Shown one piece after another: positions 57,801-64,000 of a stretch of DNA of 64,000 nucleotides. The position numbers and the translations under genes were made by a program. The stretch spans positions 53,176 through 117,175 of the forward strand of contig VXMF01000004.1 in assembly GCA_009841225.1 (NCBI GenBank). The letters are read 5' to 3'. This DNA is from Terriglobia bacterium. Lineage in GTDB: Bacteria > Acidobacteriota > Terriglobia > Bryobacterales > UBA6623. Within the stretch, counting starts at the first letter, position 1. The number at the start of each line of letters is the position of its first letter. The notes below the pieces were generated by a model. That model worked only from the letters and a program-made list of their open reading frames with translations. It was not told where the DNA came from and searched no databases.

Positions 57801-58232
57801 CACGGCCTCCTCGGTGATCGCGGTGCCGAGTTCCGAAGTCGACTGCTGCAGCAGAGCCGCCTCGGCGATGACCTCGATCGTCTCCGTCACCGCACCGACC
57901 TCGAGCGCGAAGTCGTGCGTGCGCGTCTGGTTGACGTTCAGGGTAAACTCGGGCTCGACGGCCCGGCTGAACCCTTCGGCGGTGACGCTCAGGGAATACG
58001 ATCCCGGCACCACGTTGATGAAGACGTAGTAGCCGTTGGCGTTGGTCTCCGCATCGGTCTGCCCTTGGGTTCCCACATTGGTCAGCGTCACGGTCGCGCC
58101 CGGAATCACTGACTCACTGGCATCGGCAACCGTGCCGTTGATCGAACCGTAGGCCGTCTGGCCGTATGCGGTTCCGCCAGCGAGGCACAGCGCGGCTAGA
58201 AGCGCCACACAGTGGCGCATGCGAATCGTCAT
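54852..58232 (-). CDS. TonB-dependent receptor (Oar-like, carboxypeptidase-regulatory domain)
   Basis: 1126 residues from ATG 58232, which has a textbook AGGAGGG 5 nt upstream; a start at 58259 is in frame but poorer. Signal peptide: CVALLAALCLAGGTAYGQ. Residues ~30-105 form a CarboxypepD_reg-like Ig fold (GSINGTVADASESVIPGATVTL). The plug follows (VKDLPLNGRNYSQLLTL, ALPSINGAWNRSNMNLLDGV) and then a beta-barrel ending in KFIF, with a terminal Phe as in outer-membrane barrels. This is the characteristic acidobacterial receptor type and imports large substrates across the outer membrane using TonB. Ligand unknown; a glycan is plausible from context. It is divergent from the TPR gene at 58468. 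Confidence 0.9.
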   Translation of the reverse strand: MTIRMRHCVALLAALCLAGGTAYGQTAYGSINGTVADASESVIPGATVTLTNVGTQGQTDAETNANGYYVFINVVPGSYSLSVTAEGFSRAVEPEFTLNVNQTRTHDFALEVGAVTETIEVIAEAALLQQSTSELGTAITEEAVKDLPLNGRNYSQLLTLTPGATPVSTAQGNAGGTSFNAPVALPGSSFALPSINGAWNRSNMNLLDGVINHWFFGQSWAVLPIVDAVQEFKVQSHNDKAEYGGVLGGVINLVSKSGTNDFHGAVWEFLRNDAFDSRNPFLDAGRDGPTPFRQNQYGAAVGGPVVRNKTFFHFAWEGWKYRRSQQQSYFHPTNDELAGNFQNAILDQVIYDPGTTRANPAADGSFVRDPFPQNTVPSGRIDPMMRNYFENYFDRPDPNVSSPAFNVINSRPQQSDNNTMQVKVDHRFGNADNLWFRYSQLNNPQTLPATVKNGRIFSNRPRNIAGGWVHLLGTNVVLDTKFGWVREALNTQADLAAGMDPLAADGWAGLDEFGPPGIGLQAPYGSPGISTPRPETDWQWMVSEGVSWIKGNHNIKFGGMWVGQERDALTTQHSVPFNNAQTADPLNPGTTGNSVASALLGFPAQYTIRNQNYNITWPTLGLYVQDEWKASSRVTVNIGLRYDTYWVGKMNRGLQAGFDWDTGDWLIGGGVLPGPCSQVGIAPCIPGSGNIADLPNGQHIKLANDPNLYEPAHDGFQPRVGVAWRLRDTTVLRAGYGVNYDSFTGVMQGFQQSIGTWPDKQFAQPAYNAVGEPLTSVGRANQLGGAPLPDPSPFGSAGWYANPRTKPAYSHQWNVEIQEQLRNNLTFSIAYVGSRTKRLEHNGAANTALSAGPGSPEEVRQRRPFPYQTTMFYGNFIGQGWYDSLQMKLNRRFTNGFQALISYTWSKSLDTQSGWFGAENGIGGSSAVQDYYDPMANKGPSGYNIPHFVSIAAVWELPFGPGKSLLSSGPLSQVLGGWQLNTIAQFRSGQPANLSVTGDVANIGNEVAWWNYARPNLVGDPFSGAQTEERWFNTAAFDTPSFSYGDVGKNVLYTPAVQNIDISLFKRVQIGEAYSVELRIESFNAFNIQNLGAPNTVLGNPNFGRIASLAGGTRPRVFQFGLKFIF

Positions 58233-58467
58233 GTTCGCCCTCCTGAGTCTCGGGCCCAATGCCCGAGTTGAACTAACGTCTGGTCGGCGCCCACCACCGC
58301 CGACACCATAGATTCATTCCGGCGCACAGAACGGGTGACAAGAAACACCGGAATTTTGTTTACAATAGCACACCGCCCGGCGCTCATGACGGCCGACGGT
58401 AGCGCAGTTCCGGCGACAGGCCCCCTAGGCCCGGAGCTAAACTGATTGCTGTGACCGGGGAGCCGCT
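58233..58467. promoter_or_regulatory. Divergent promoter region, TonB receptor / TPR protein
   Basis: 235 bases between divergent starts. It must hold promoters for both genes. An AT-rich core (TTTTGTTTACAAT, 58354-58366) stands out from the GC-rich background and is the likely promoter element, but -35 boxes cannot be assigned with confidence. Confidence 0.4.
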
Positions 58468-59316
58468 ATGCGAATCCGGCCTCTGACGCCGCTGGTCGCG
58501 CTGGCGCTCATGCTAGGCGGCGCAAGTTCGTCTGAAGCGTCTTGCAGCGGGACCGAACAAGGCCTGGCCGCAGCACAGCAGGACCTAGGCCAAGGCCGCG
58601 TAGACACCGCCCTAGCGCGGCTCGTGGCGCTGGCAAAGAGTCATCCAGAGTGCGAGGCAATTCCCTTGTTGCAAGCCCAAGTTCACGCCGCGCTTGGCAA
58701 GGCTAGCGAAGCGGAGGACTTCTTCTTGGAGGCCATCGAGCTGGCCCCGGGGCAGCCTTCCACGATCTTTCAGCTCGGCGTGTTCTATGACGGGCGGCAG
58801 CAGCACGGCAAGGCGGCCGAGCAATTCCGCAAGGTGTTGGCGCTCACTCCCGCCGACCCGCAAGCCTACGACTACCTCGGCCTGAGCCTGGAAGCTCTAG
58901 GCGAGTTTGCGCAAGCCGAGTCAGCCTACCGCATGGGCCTGGCGCGCAACTCGGGCCCGAGGTTCGATCCGATGCTGCACTACAACTACGGGCGCTTCCT
59001 CGCCAAGCACGGTCGGCTGGCCGACGCCAAGGCGCACCTCGACGAGGCGGTCAAGCTCAGCCCCGGAGTACGCGCGGTCCACTACGAGCGCGCCAAGCTC
59101 TCCGAGAAGCTGGGAGACCTAGCGGGGGCGCGCTCACAGGCGGAAAATGCGCTGGCGCTCCCGGACCGAGCTGGCGTGATCCTTGACATGCAGGTGCATT
59201 ACTTGCTGGCGAGGATCTACCGCACGATCGGGGAGGCCGAACTGGCCGAAAAGTATGCAGCCTTGAGCGCCAAGGGCGAAATCCCGCTAGCAGCCCGCCA
59301 ACGCTCCGGGCGCTAG
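58468..59316 (+). CDS. Exported TPR-repeat protein
   Basis: 282 residues with a signal peptide (MRIRPLTPLVALALMLGGASSSEAS). The remainder is TPR units: LGQGRVDTALARLVALAKSHPECE, LGKASEAEDFFLEAIELAPGQPS, KAAEQFRKVLALTPADPQAYDYLG, FAQAESAYRMGLARNSG, HGRLADAKAHLDEAVKLSPGV and a partial last one. It is likely a periplasmic scaffold. It is divergent from the TonB receptor and ends 123 nt before the tRNA cluster. No further function can be inferred. Confidence 0.8.
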   Translation: MRIRPLTPLVALALMLGGASSSEASCSGTEQGLAAAQQDLGQGRVDTALARLVALAKSHPECEAIPLLQAQVHAALGKASEAEDFFLEAIELAPGQPSTIFQLGVFYDGRQQHGKAAEQFRKVLALTPADPQAYDYLGLSLEALGEFAQAESAYRMGLARNSGPRFDPMLHYNYGRFLAKHGRLADAKAHLDEAVKLSPGVRAVHYERAKLSEKLGDLAGARSQAENALALPDRAGVILDMQVHYLLARIYRTIGEAELAEKYAALSAKGEIPLAARQRSGR

Positions 59317-59439
59317 CGGTTCGATCGCCACGGCCGGTTGGGCGGCGGATCTCAGCGCGAATAGCCGGACCCCGGGCGCCGGTGCGAGCGCTCGTTGCGA
59401 GTTCCGAGCCGGTGATATCATGAATGAGCAGTCCGCTAG

Positions 59440-59515
<76 letters not shown>

Positions 59516-59535
59516 ATCGTGCGGTCGTGGGCGTG

Positions 59536-59610
59536 GCGGGAGTAACTCAATGGTAGAGTCACAGCCTTCCAAGCTGTTGGTTGCGGGTTCGATTCCCGTC
59601 TCCCGCTCCA
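59536..59610 (+). tRNA. tRNA-Gly (TCC)
   Basis: Acceptor GCGGGAG/CTCCCGC, D-arm ACTCAATGGTAGAGT, anticodon stem ACAGC/GCTGT with loop CTTCCAA (anticodon TCC, decoding GGA and GGG), T-loop TTCGATT, encoded CCA. It lies 20 nt after tRNA-Thr. Confidence 0.95.
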
Positions 59611-59638
59611 ACGCTCGCGAAGCCGATAGTGCCAGCAG

Positions 59639-59714
<76 letters not shown>

Positions 59715-59722
59715 GTCTCCGA

Positions 59723-60070
59723 CTAGCCTTCACATAGCGCGGCGAGCTCGTCCCGCGCGAATCCGGCCACCACGGTCTCGCCCTGCACGCTGAGCGGTCG
59801 CTTGATCAGGTTCGGGTTCTTCGACATCAACTCCAGCGCTTGCTCCCGGTCGGGAGGATTGGCCTTCATGTCAAGCTCCCGATACAGCACGTTGCGGGTG
59901 TTGAGGAAGCTAAGGTGATCGCGATCCCCGATCAGGGCATCTAGATCGGCGACGCTGACGCCCTTGCCAAGATTGACCAGGTCCAGCTCCGCGCCACGCT
60001 CGGCCAGGAAACTCCTGGCCTTCCGGCAGCTGGTTCAACTTGGCTTGTGATAGAAGCGCACGCGGGCCAT
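59723..60070 (-). CDS. ArsC/Spx-family selenoprotein (UGA at the first redox position)
   Basis: 115 residues from ATG 60070 if the in-frame TGA at 60035-60037 (codon 12) is read as selenocysteine. The product begins ARVRFYHKPS-U-TSCRKA, aligning U with the first Cys of the family CxxC (Y-x-x-P-x-C-x-x-C-R-K-A). After the UGA the frame runs 104 codons to TAG with full family character: FLNTRNVLYRELDMK, MSKNPNLIKRPLSVQGETVVAGF. A mere nonsense mutation would be unlikely to fall exactly at this codon, leave the rest intact and have a SECIS-like hairpin. It is a small thioredoxin-fold thiol/selenol oxidoreductase; arsenate reduction is possible but unproven. Selenocysteine machinery is not encoded in the window. 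Confidence 0.8.
60002..60020 (-). promoter_or_regulatory. Bacterial SECIS-like hairpin
   Basis: On the minus strand, 14 nt after the UGA: GGCCAGG-AGTTT-CCTGGCC, a perfect 7-bp stem with a 5-nt loop whose second base is G. Bacterial SECIS elements are hairpins just downstream of the UGA, with the loop about 16-37 nt away and a G in its first two positions. Here the loop starts 21 nt downstream. Confidence 0.75.
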
Positions 60071-60103
60071 GCCGGCAATTGTATCGCGCTACCCTAACCT
60101 AAC

Positions 60104-60682
60104 GTGCGCTGGTTCCTGCGCAAGAAGGTGCCGCCGATCGAGCGGATGCTCCTGATCGAGAGCGGCCCGCGCTCCGACGCCCTCGACCTGATCCCCCAGC
60201 TGCGCGCATCGGTGTGCGGCGGCGCCCCAGTGGATCTGTTCACCTGCCTGCCCGACGATCCCGACGGGCTGGGAGCGTCCGCCCGGCGCTGGCGCTCGTT
60301 CAACGCCGCCACCCACGCCGAACGCTGGCGACTGCTGCTGGAGTTGCGGCGGCAGCGGCACGCGGCGGCGACGGTCCTGTGCAGCAACAGCCCCCTGCTC
60401 GCCTCATGGAAGGTCGCCTTGGTACTGCTGCTGCCGGCCAAGATCTTGGTTGTGGACAAGGAACAGGGCCAGTTCTGGCTGGATATCGCCCACTGGCGCC
60501 AGGCGGCGCGCTTGGCCGTTTCGCGCAGCGGCGTGCGCAATCCCGAATTCCTGCGTGCGGTCGCGAACGTAGCATTCCTGCCTATCGGGCTGTGCATACT
60601 GCTCGCATTCGCGGCCAAGGTGCATCTTGCCAAGCTGATGCGATCCACGCGCGGCGACGAGTCGGAGGAGGGCGCTGCCTAA
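60104..60682 (+). CDS. Hypothetical protein with C-terminal membrane helix
   Basis: 192 residues, GTG start at 60104, 33 nt from the divergent selenoprotein start. I do not recognise a family. Visible features: a basic N-terminus (RWFLRKK), an alpha/beta-like region (RMLLIESGPRSDALDLIPQL, VDLFTCLPDDPDG, AATVLCSNSPLLASWKVALVLLLPAKILVV) and a C-terminal hydrophobic helix (VAFLPIGLCILLAFAAKVHLAKL). The strand-loop pattern could be a degenerate glycosyltransferase-like or nucleotide-binding fold. The AlkP-superfamily gene starts 26 nt downstream and is probably co-transcribed. Confidence 0.6.
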   Translation: MRWFLRKKVPPIERMLLIESGPRSDALDLIPQLRASVCGGAPVDLFTCLPDDPDGLGASARRWRSFNAATHAERWRLLLELRRQRHAAATVLCSNSPLLASWKVALVLLLPAKILVVDKEQGQFWLDIAHWRQAARLAVSRSGVRNPEFLRAVANVAFLPIGLCILLAFAAKVHLAKLMRSTRGDESEEGAA

Positions 60683-60708
60683 GCGCGCGACCGGGCTACC
60701 ATGATCCT

Positions 60709-62799
60709 ATGCGCGTTCTCTCGCCCGCGCTGCTGGCGGCGGGCCTCTTGCTCGCGTTGCCGCTCGAGGCATATGTTGGCCCGGGCGCCGGCTTTGCGTT
60801 CGTAGGCTCGCTGTTCAGCCTGATCGCTGCCTTGGTTTCCGGGGCGCTTGCCTTCCTGATCCTGCCCTTCCGCATGGTATGGCGGGCCTTGCGCGGCAGC
60901 CAGGGCTATCGCAAGGCCAAGATCCGCAAGCTCATCTTTCTGGGCCTCGACGGGCTCGAGCCCGACCTGGTCGAGCGCCTGCTGGACGAGGGCAAGCTGC
61001 CCAATCTGGCCAAGCTGCGCCAGCAGGGCCGCTACAGCCGGCTCCGCACGACCTACCCCGCCCTCTCGCCGGTGGCGTGGTCCACGTTCGCCACCGGAGC
61101 GAATCCCGGCAAGCACAACCTGTTCGACTTCCTCAACCGCAACCTGCGCACGTACCTGCCAGAACTGTCCTCCTCGCGGGTCCGCCAACCATCGCGCGTG
61201 TGGAAGATCGGCCGCTGGCGAGTTCCGCTCAGCAAGCCTGCGGTGGACATGCGCCGCAAGAGCAGGCCGTTCTGGGCCCTGCTGGGCGAGCACCTCGTGG
61301 GCTCTACGGTACTGCGGGTGCCGATCACCTTTCCGCCAGAGCCGTTCCAGGGCCGCCTGCTCTCGGCCATGTGCGCCCCCGACCTGCTCGGCACCCAGGG
61401 AAGCTTCCAAGTCTTCACTACCGGGCCGGCAGGCGCCGAGTTCGACGAGGGCGGCGCCTGCTATCCGCTGGGAAAGGAGGCCGGTGCCTACACCGGCGAA
61501 GTGCGCGGGCCGGAGAACACCGTGCGCGAAGGGGCCGGCGACCTGCGCATTCCGTTTCGCTTGCTAATCAAGGATCAACATAACGGTGGCCACTTGGAGA
61601 TTGGCGGCAAGCGCTACGAACTGGCCCCCGGCCGATTCACGCCGTGGGTGCGGCTGACCTTTCGAGCGGGCCTGGGCATCAAGGTCAGCGGCATCGCCCA
61701 GTTCCGCCTGGCACAGGTCGAACCCACCGTGCGCCTGTACCTCTCGCCGATAGCGATCGATCCGGAAAAGCCGGCCCTGCCGATCTCCCATCCGTCGTTC
61801 TACGCGCCCTACCTGGCCAAGTTGCTCGGCGACTATTCGACGCTCGGGCTTGCCGAGGACACTTGGGCGCTGAACGAGCGCGTGGTGGACGAGGACGCAT
61901 TCCTCGAGCAGGCCGAACAGATCTGCGGCGAGCGCGAGGCGATGTTCGAATCGGCCCTAGAACGCACCAGCAAGGGCGTGGTGGCCTGCGTGTTTGATAC
62001 GCCCGACCGCGTCCAGCACATGTTCTATCGCTACCTCGAACCGGAGCATCCGGCCCACGCCGCCAACGGCAACTCGTTCGAGCGCTACAAGGGCACCATC
62101 GAAGACCTGTACACGCGCATGGATGGGATCGTGGGCAAGACCATGCGGCACGTCGACGACAAGACGGTCATCTTCGTGCTCTCGGACCACGGCTTCAAGT
62201 CATTCCAGCGGGGCGTCAACCTCAATGCGTGGCTCAAGCAAGAGGGCTACCTGACCGAGCGGGAAGGCTGCCGCGACGACGGCTACCTGCGCGGAATCGA
62301 CTGGGATCGGACCAAGGCGTACAGCTTCGGCCTGGCCGGGATCTATCTCAACATCAAGAGCCGCGAGAGTAGCGGCATCGTGCCGCGGGCCGAAGCGGGA
62401 GCGCTGTGCCGAGAGATCGCGGACAAGCTCACGGGCCTGCTTGACGAGGATCGCGACGCCGTCGCCGTGCACCGCGCCTATCCCAAGAACGCCATCTACA
62501 GCGGACCGTACGTAGAAGCGGCACCGGACGTGGTCGTGGGCTACAGCCCGGGCTACCGAAGCTCGTGGGGAGTCGCGCTGGGCAAGGTGGCCGGGCCGAT
62601 CTTCGAAGACAACCTCAAGGCCTGGAGCGGCGATCACTGCGTGGATCCGCCCCTGATCCCCGGGGTGGTGTTCTGCAACCGGGACTTCGAGGCTACCGAC
62701 CCCGGCATCGAAGACATGGCACCCACCGCGCTGAAGCTGTTCGGCTTCGAGCCGCCGACGCACATGGACGGCAGCGACCTAGCCGTCAAAGCCGGCTAG
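60709..62799 (+). CDS. Membrane-anchored alkaline-phosphatase-superfamily phosphodiesterase
   Basis: 696 residues from ATG 60709; the frame is open far upstream but that part overlaps the hypothetical gene and is not protein-like. Residues 1-65 have two hydrophobic segments. The catalytic domain follows the type I phosphodiesterase/COG3379 pattern: KLIFLGLDGLEPDLVE (metal Asp), LSPVAWSTFATGANPGKHNLFDF (nucleophile Ser/Thr region), CVFDTPDRVQHMFYRY, and VIFVLSDHGFKSFQ (metal Asp/His). Mid-domain beta-rich insert around 280-380. Such enzymes hydrolyse phosphoesters, nucleotides or phosphoglycerol headgroups at the cell surface. Substrate unknown. Confidence 0.82.
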   Translation: MRVLSPALLAAGLLLALPLEAYVGPGAGFAFVGSLFSLIAALVSGALAFLILPFRMVWRALRGSQGYRKAKIRKLIFLGLDGLEPDLVERLLDEGKLPNLAKLRQQGRYSRLRTTYPALSPVAWSTFATGANPGKHNLFDFLNRNLRTYLPELSSSRVRQPSRVWKIGRWRVPLSKPAVDMRRKSRPFWALLGEHLVGSTVLRVPITFPPEPFQGRLLSAMCAPDLLGTQGSFQVFTTGPAGAEFDEGGACYPLGKEAGAYTGEVRGPENTVREGAGDLRIPFRLLIKDQHNGGHLEIGGKRYELAPGRFTPWVRLTFRAGLGIKVSGIAQFRLAQVEPTVRLYLSPIAIDPEKPALPISHPSFYAPYLAKLLGDYSTLGLAEDTWALNERVVDEDAFLEQAEQICGEREAMFESALERTSKGVVACVFDTPDRVQHMFYRYLEPEHPAHAANGNSFERYKGTIEDLYTRMDGIVGKTMRHVDDKTVIFVLSDHGFKSFQRGVNLNAWLKQEGYLTEREGCRDDGYLRGIDWDRTKAYSFGLAGIYLNIKSRESSGIVPRAEAGALCREIADKLTGLLDEDRDAVAVHRAYPKNAIYSGPYVEAAPDVVVGYSPGYRSSWGVALGKVAGPIFEDNLKAWSGDHCVDPPLIPGVVFCNRDFEATDPGIEDMAPTALKLFGFEPPTHMDGSDLAVKAG

Positions 62800-63011
62800 C
62801 AGGTCGACTGCTGGGTAGCTGAGAGCGCAAAGCCCGTCCCGAACTGCGGGCAGGCGACAGCTTACGTGCCTACCCTTGGATGTTGGGCGATTTCATGAAG
62901 CGTCTATTGGATGAGGAGAGAAGGGCTGGCAGACGATGGGATCACACGGCGGACAGAACAAGTCGATGTTGCATATGCGACAACTCGATTGAGGCAAATG
63001 AGCGATGAGCA
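62800..63011. other. Intergenic region downstream of an orphan antitoxin
   Basis: 212 bases. I looked on the minus strand for the PIN toxin expected after the antitoxin gene and found no frame with PIN character. Confidence 0.4.
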
Positions 63012-63233
63012 TCAGAGGTACTTCCGCACGAGCGCCTTGTAACGAGCGTCATCCCGGAGTGCCTCCTTGAAACGACCCCGCCACCGCTCCGAGAACGGAG
63101 GTTTTTCCTCCACTGCGATAGCCCGAAGCGATGCCTCGACGAGAGAGGACAATGACACGCCACGCAAGCGGGCATACCGCTTGGCCCGGAGCAGCAGCTC
63201 GCTGTCTACCGTGATTGTCAATCTGCGCTTCAT
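63012..63233 (-). CDS. Ribbon-helix-helix antitoxin (DUF6364/VapB-like), orphan
   Basis: 73 residues. KRRLTITVDSELLLRAKRYARLRGVSLSSLVE is a ribbon-helix-helix DNA-binding N-terminus of the VapB/DUF6364 type, with a short acidic/basic tail (EEKPPFSERWRGRFKEALRDD). Such proteins neutralise a PIN-type VapC toxin and repress the operon. The toxin gene expected downstream is missing, so it is probably an orphan remnant. A TATAAC (minus strand, 63257-63262) upstream may be its -10 box. Confidence 0.72.
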   Translation of the reverse strand: MKRRLTITVDSELLLRAKRYARLRGVSLSSLVEASLRAIAVEEKPPFSERWRGRFKEALRDDARYKALVRKYL

Positions 63234-63552
63234 GCTCGTTGTCGCCGCCGACTGCCGTTATACGTGTGTATCTCGGCTAGCATCCGCATATTTCCACAAC
63301 GCCCGTCAGGCCTGACCAGCGCCGGATGACCTTCCGGTGCTTGCACAAGTGTAGACGGCTGGGCCGTCCAAAGCGATGCTCAGGCCACCATGCCAACTCA
63401 GCACCTGCCCTCCTAGCTAGCCTGGTGCTCCGGACGCATTGTGGCTGCGAACTGCTTGAATCAAACCTGAATTTCCCGCAGCGGACGGCGACTGGACAGA
63501 CTGTCGTATGGCGCCGCTGACGCCAGTGCCATCGGGTACAATCTTCTGCGTC
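63234..63552. other. Intergenic region
   Basis: About 319 bases between the orphan antitoxin and the dipeptidase gene. It contains no convincing reading frame, and no RNA or repeat is visible. Confidence 0.35.
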
Positions 63553-64000
63553 ATGCTTAACCGAAGAGACTTCGGCGTGGCATCAGCGGCCGCCCTACTA
63601 GGTGCCTGCGGCACCACCGGAGAAGCCCCGCCCGATGCCGAGCCATCCGCCGCGCCCAGCGGCCCGCTCTATTTCGACCTCCACATCGACACTCCGGGAC
63701 GACTCGTGCGAGAGGGCCTCGACCTCGGCGAGAGCCCGGAGTACAGCCAAGTCGACATCCCCAAGATGCGCCAAGGCGGTCTCAACGCCGGCTTCTTCGC
63801 AGTGTTCAGCTCGGCCCGCAGCAAGGAACCGATCGAGTCCGTCAAGGATGCCCTCACCATCACCGACGTGATCGTCCAAGAGGTCGCCAGGCACCCGGAT
63901 GACATGTTTCTGGCCACCACCGCGGACGACGTTGTGCGGGCACAGCGCGAGGACAAGATCGGAGTCATGCTCGGCGTCGAGGGCGGCCACATGATCGATT
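63553..64000 (+). CDS. Membrane dipeptidase (peptidase M19), partial at the right edge
   Basis: The first 149 residues are in the window; the gene continues past 64000. The N-terminus MLNRRDFGVASAAALLGACG combines a twin-arginine signal with an LGAC lipobox, so it is probably a Tat-exported lipoprotein. The mature part matches M19 renal-dipeptidase-like enzymes: YFDLHIDTPGRL carries the HxD zinc ligands, followed by QVDIPKMRQGGLNAGFFAVF, and IGVMLGVEGGHMI contains the bridging Glu. It would hydrolyse dipeptides (including D-residue types) in the envelope. Confidence 0.82.
   Translation, partial: MLNRRDFGVASAAALLGACGTTGEAPPDAEPSAAPSGPLYFDLHIDTPGRLVREGLDLGESPEYSQVDIPKMRQGGLNAGFFAVFSSARSKEPIESVKDALTITDVIVQEVARHPDDMFLATTADDVVRAQREDKIGVMLGVEGGHMID

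Noticed and set aside
60214..60708. Upstream extension of the AlkP-superfamily frame
   Set aside because: It overlaps another coding frame, is Arg/Gly/Ala-rich, and the real N-terminus with membrane segments starts at 60709.
62800..63011. PIN toxin partner of the antitoxin at 63012
   Set aside because: No minus-strand frame in this stretch has the Asp-led N-terminus or later acidic residues of a PIN domain.

Overview
The window is GC-rich bacterial DNA, most consistent with an Acidobacteriota genome. The strongest lineage marker is the 1126-residue Oar-like TonB receptor at 54852-58232, which has an N-terminal carboxypeptidase-regulatory-like repeat and ends in Phe. PSD1/DUF1501 cytochrome pairs, three CRTAC1-type FG-GAP/UnbV proteins and a haem/copper-monooxygenase-like protein fit the same picture. 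A complete swf-type gene cluster, a family I know from the metagenomes of marine-sponge symbionts, together with enzymes for sulfated glycans, suggests a marine and probably sponge-associated host. That habitat is inference.

Layout. 1-5362: thioredoxin-like protein, PHM-like monooxygenase, CRTAC1 protein and a sulfatase lipoprotein, all on +. 5554-9870: an RND efflux pump and its adaptor on -. 10540-21964: swf operon on + (fully reducing mono-modular type I PKS, B12 radical SAM enzyme, thioester reductase fused to a sulfotransferase). 22388-24309: XRE/ImmA-like plus PIN module behind a strong promoter with two palindromes. 24628-30172: malate synthase, a truncated antitoxin, a PL8 polysaccharide lyase and a decayed membrane-protein fragment. 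30706-38733: PSD1 and DUF1501 proteins, GH29 fucosidase, Gfo/Idh/MocA dehydrogenase and SRPBCC protein. 38923-45383: propeller/PHP protein, DUF4143 ATPase, exported flavodoxin, PanE-like reductase and a RelE/antitoxin pair. 45677-50660: tRNA-Gln and a minus-strand TPR-CRTAC1-CRTAC1 operon. 50928-59316: second DUF4143 ATPase, TPR octahaem cytochrome c, TonB receptor and TPR protein. 59440-64000: a tRNA-Thr/Gly/Thr cluster, an ArsC/Spx-like gene with an in-frame UGA, an AlkP-superfamily enzyme, an orphan antitoxin and the start of an M19 dipeptidase.

Two things stand out. First, the swf operon encodes what looks like a self-contained route to a released, sulfated polyketide or fatty alcohol: the PKS makes a saturated acyl-ACP, the radical SAM enzyme may methylate it, and the reductase-sulfotransferase fusion would release it reductively and sulfate the new alcohol. 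Second, the minus strand at 59723-60070 carries an ArsC/Spx-family gene that conventional ORF calling misses, because UGA replaces the first cysteine codon of the CxxC motif. A perfect 7-bp hairpin with a G in its 5-nt loop lies 14 nt downstream, where a bacterial SECIS element belongs, so I read it as a selenoprotein with a U-T-S-C motif.

Many proteins here carry signal peptides, lipoboxes or twin-arginine motifs, so the region is dominated by envelope and extracellular biology: sulfated-glycan breakdown (PL8 lyase, sulfatase, fucosidase), multihaem or copper redox proteins and outer-membrane import.
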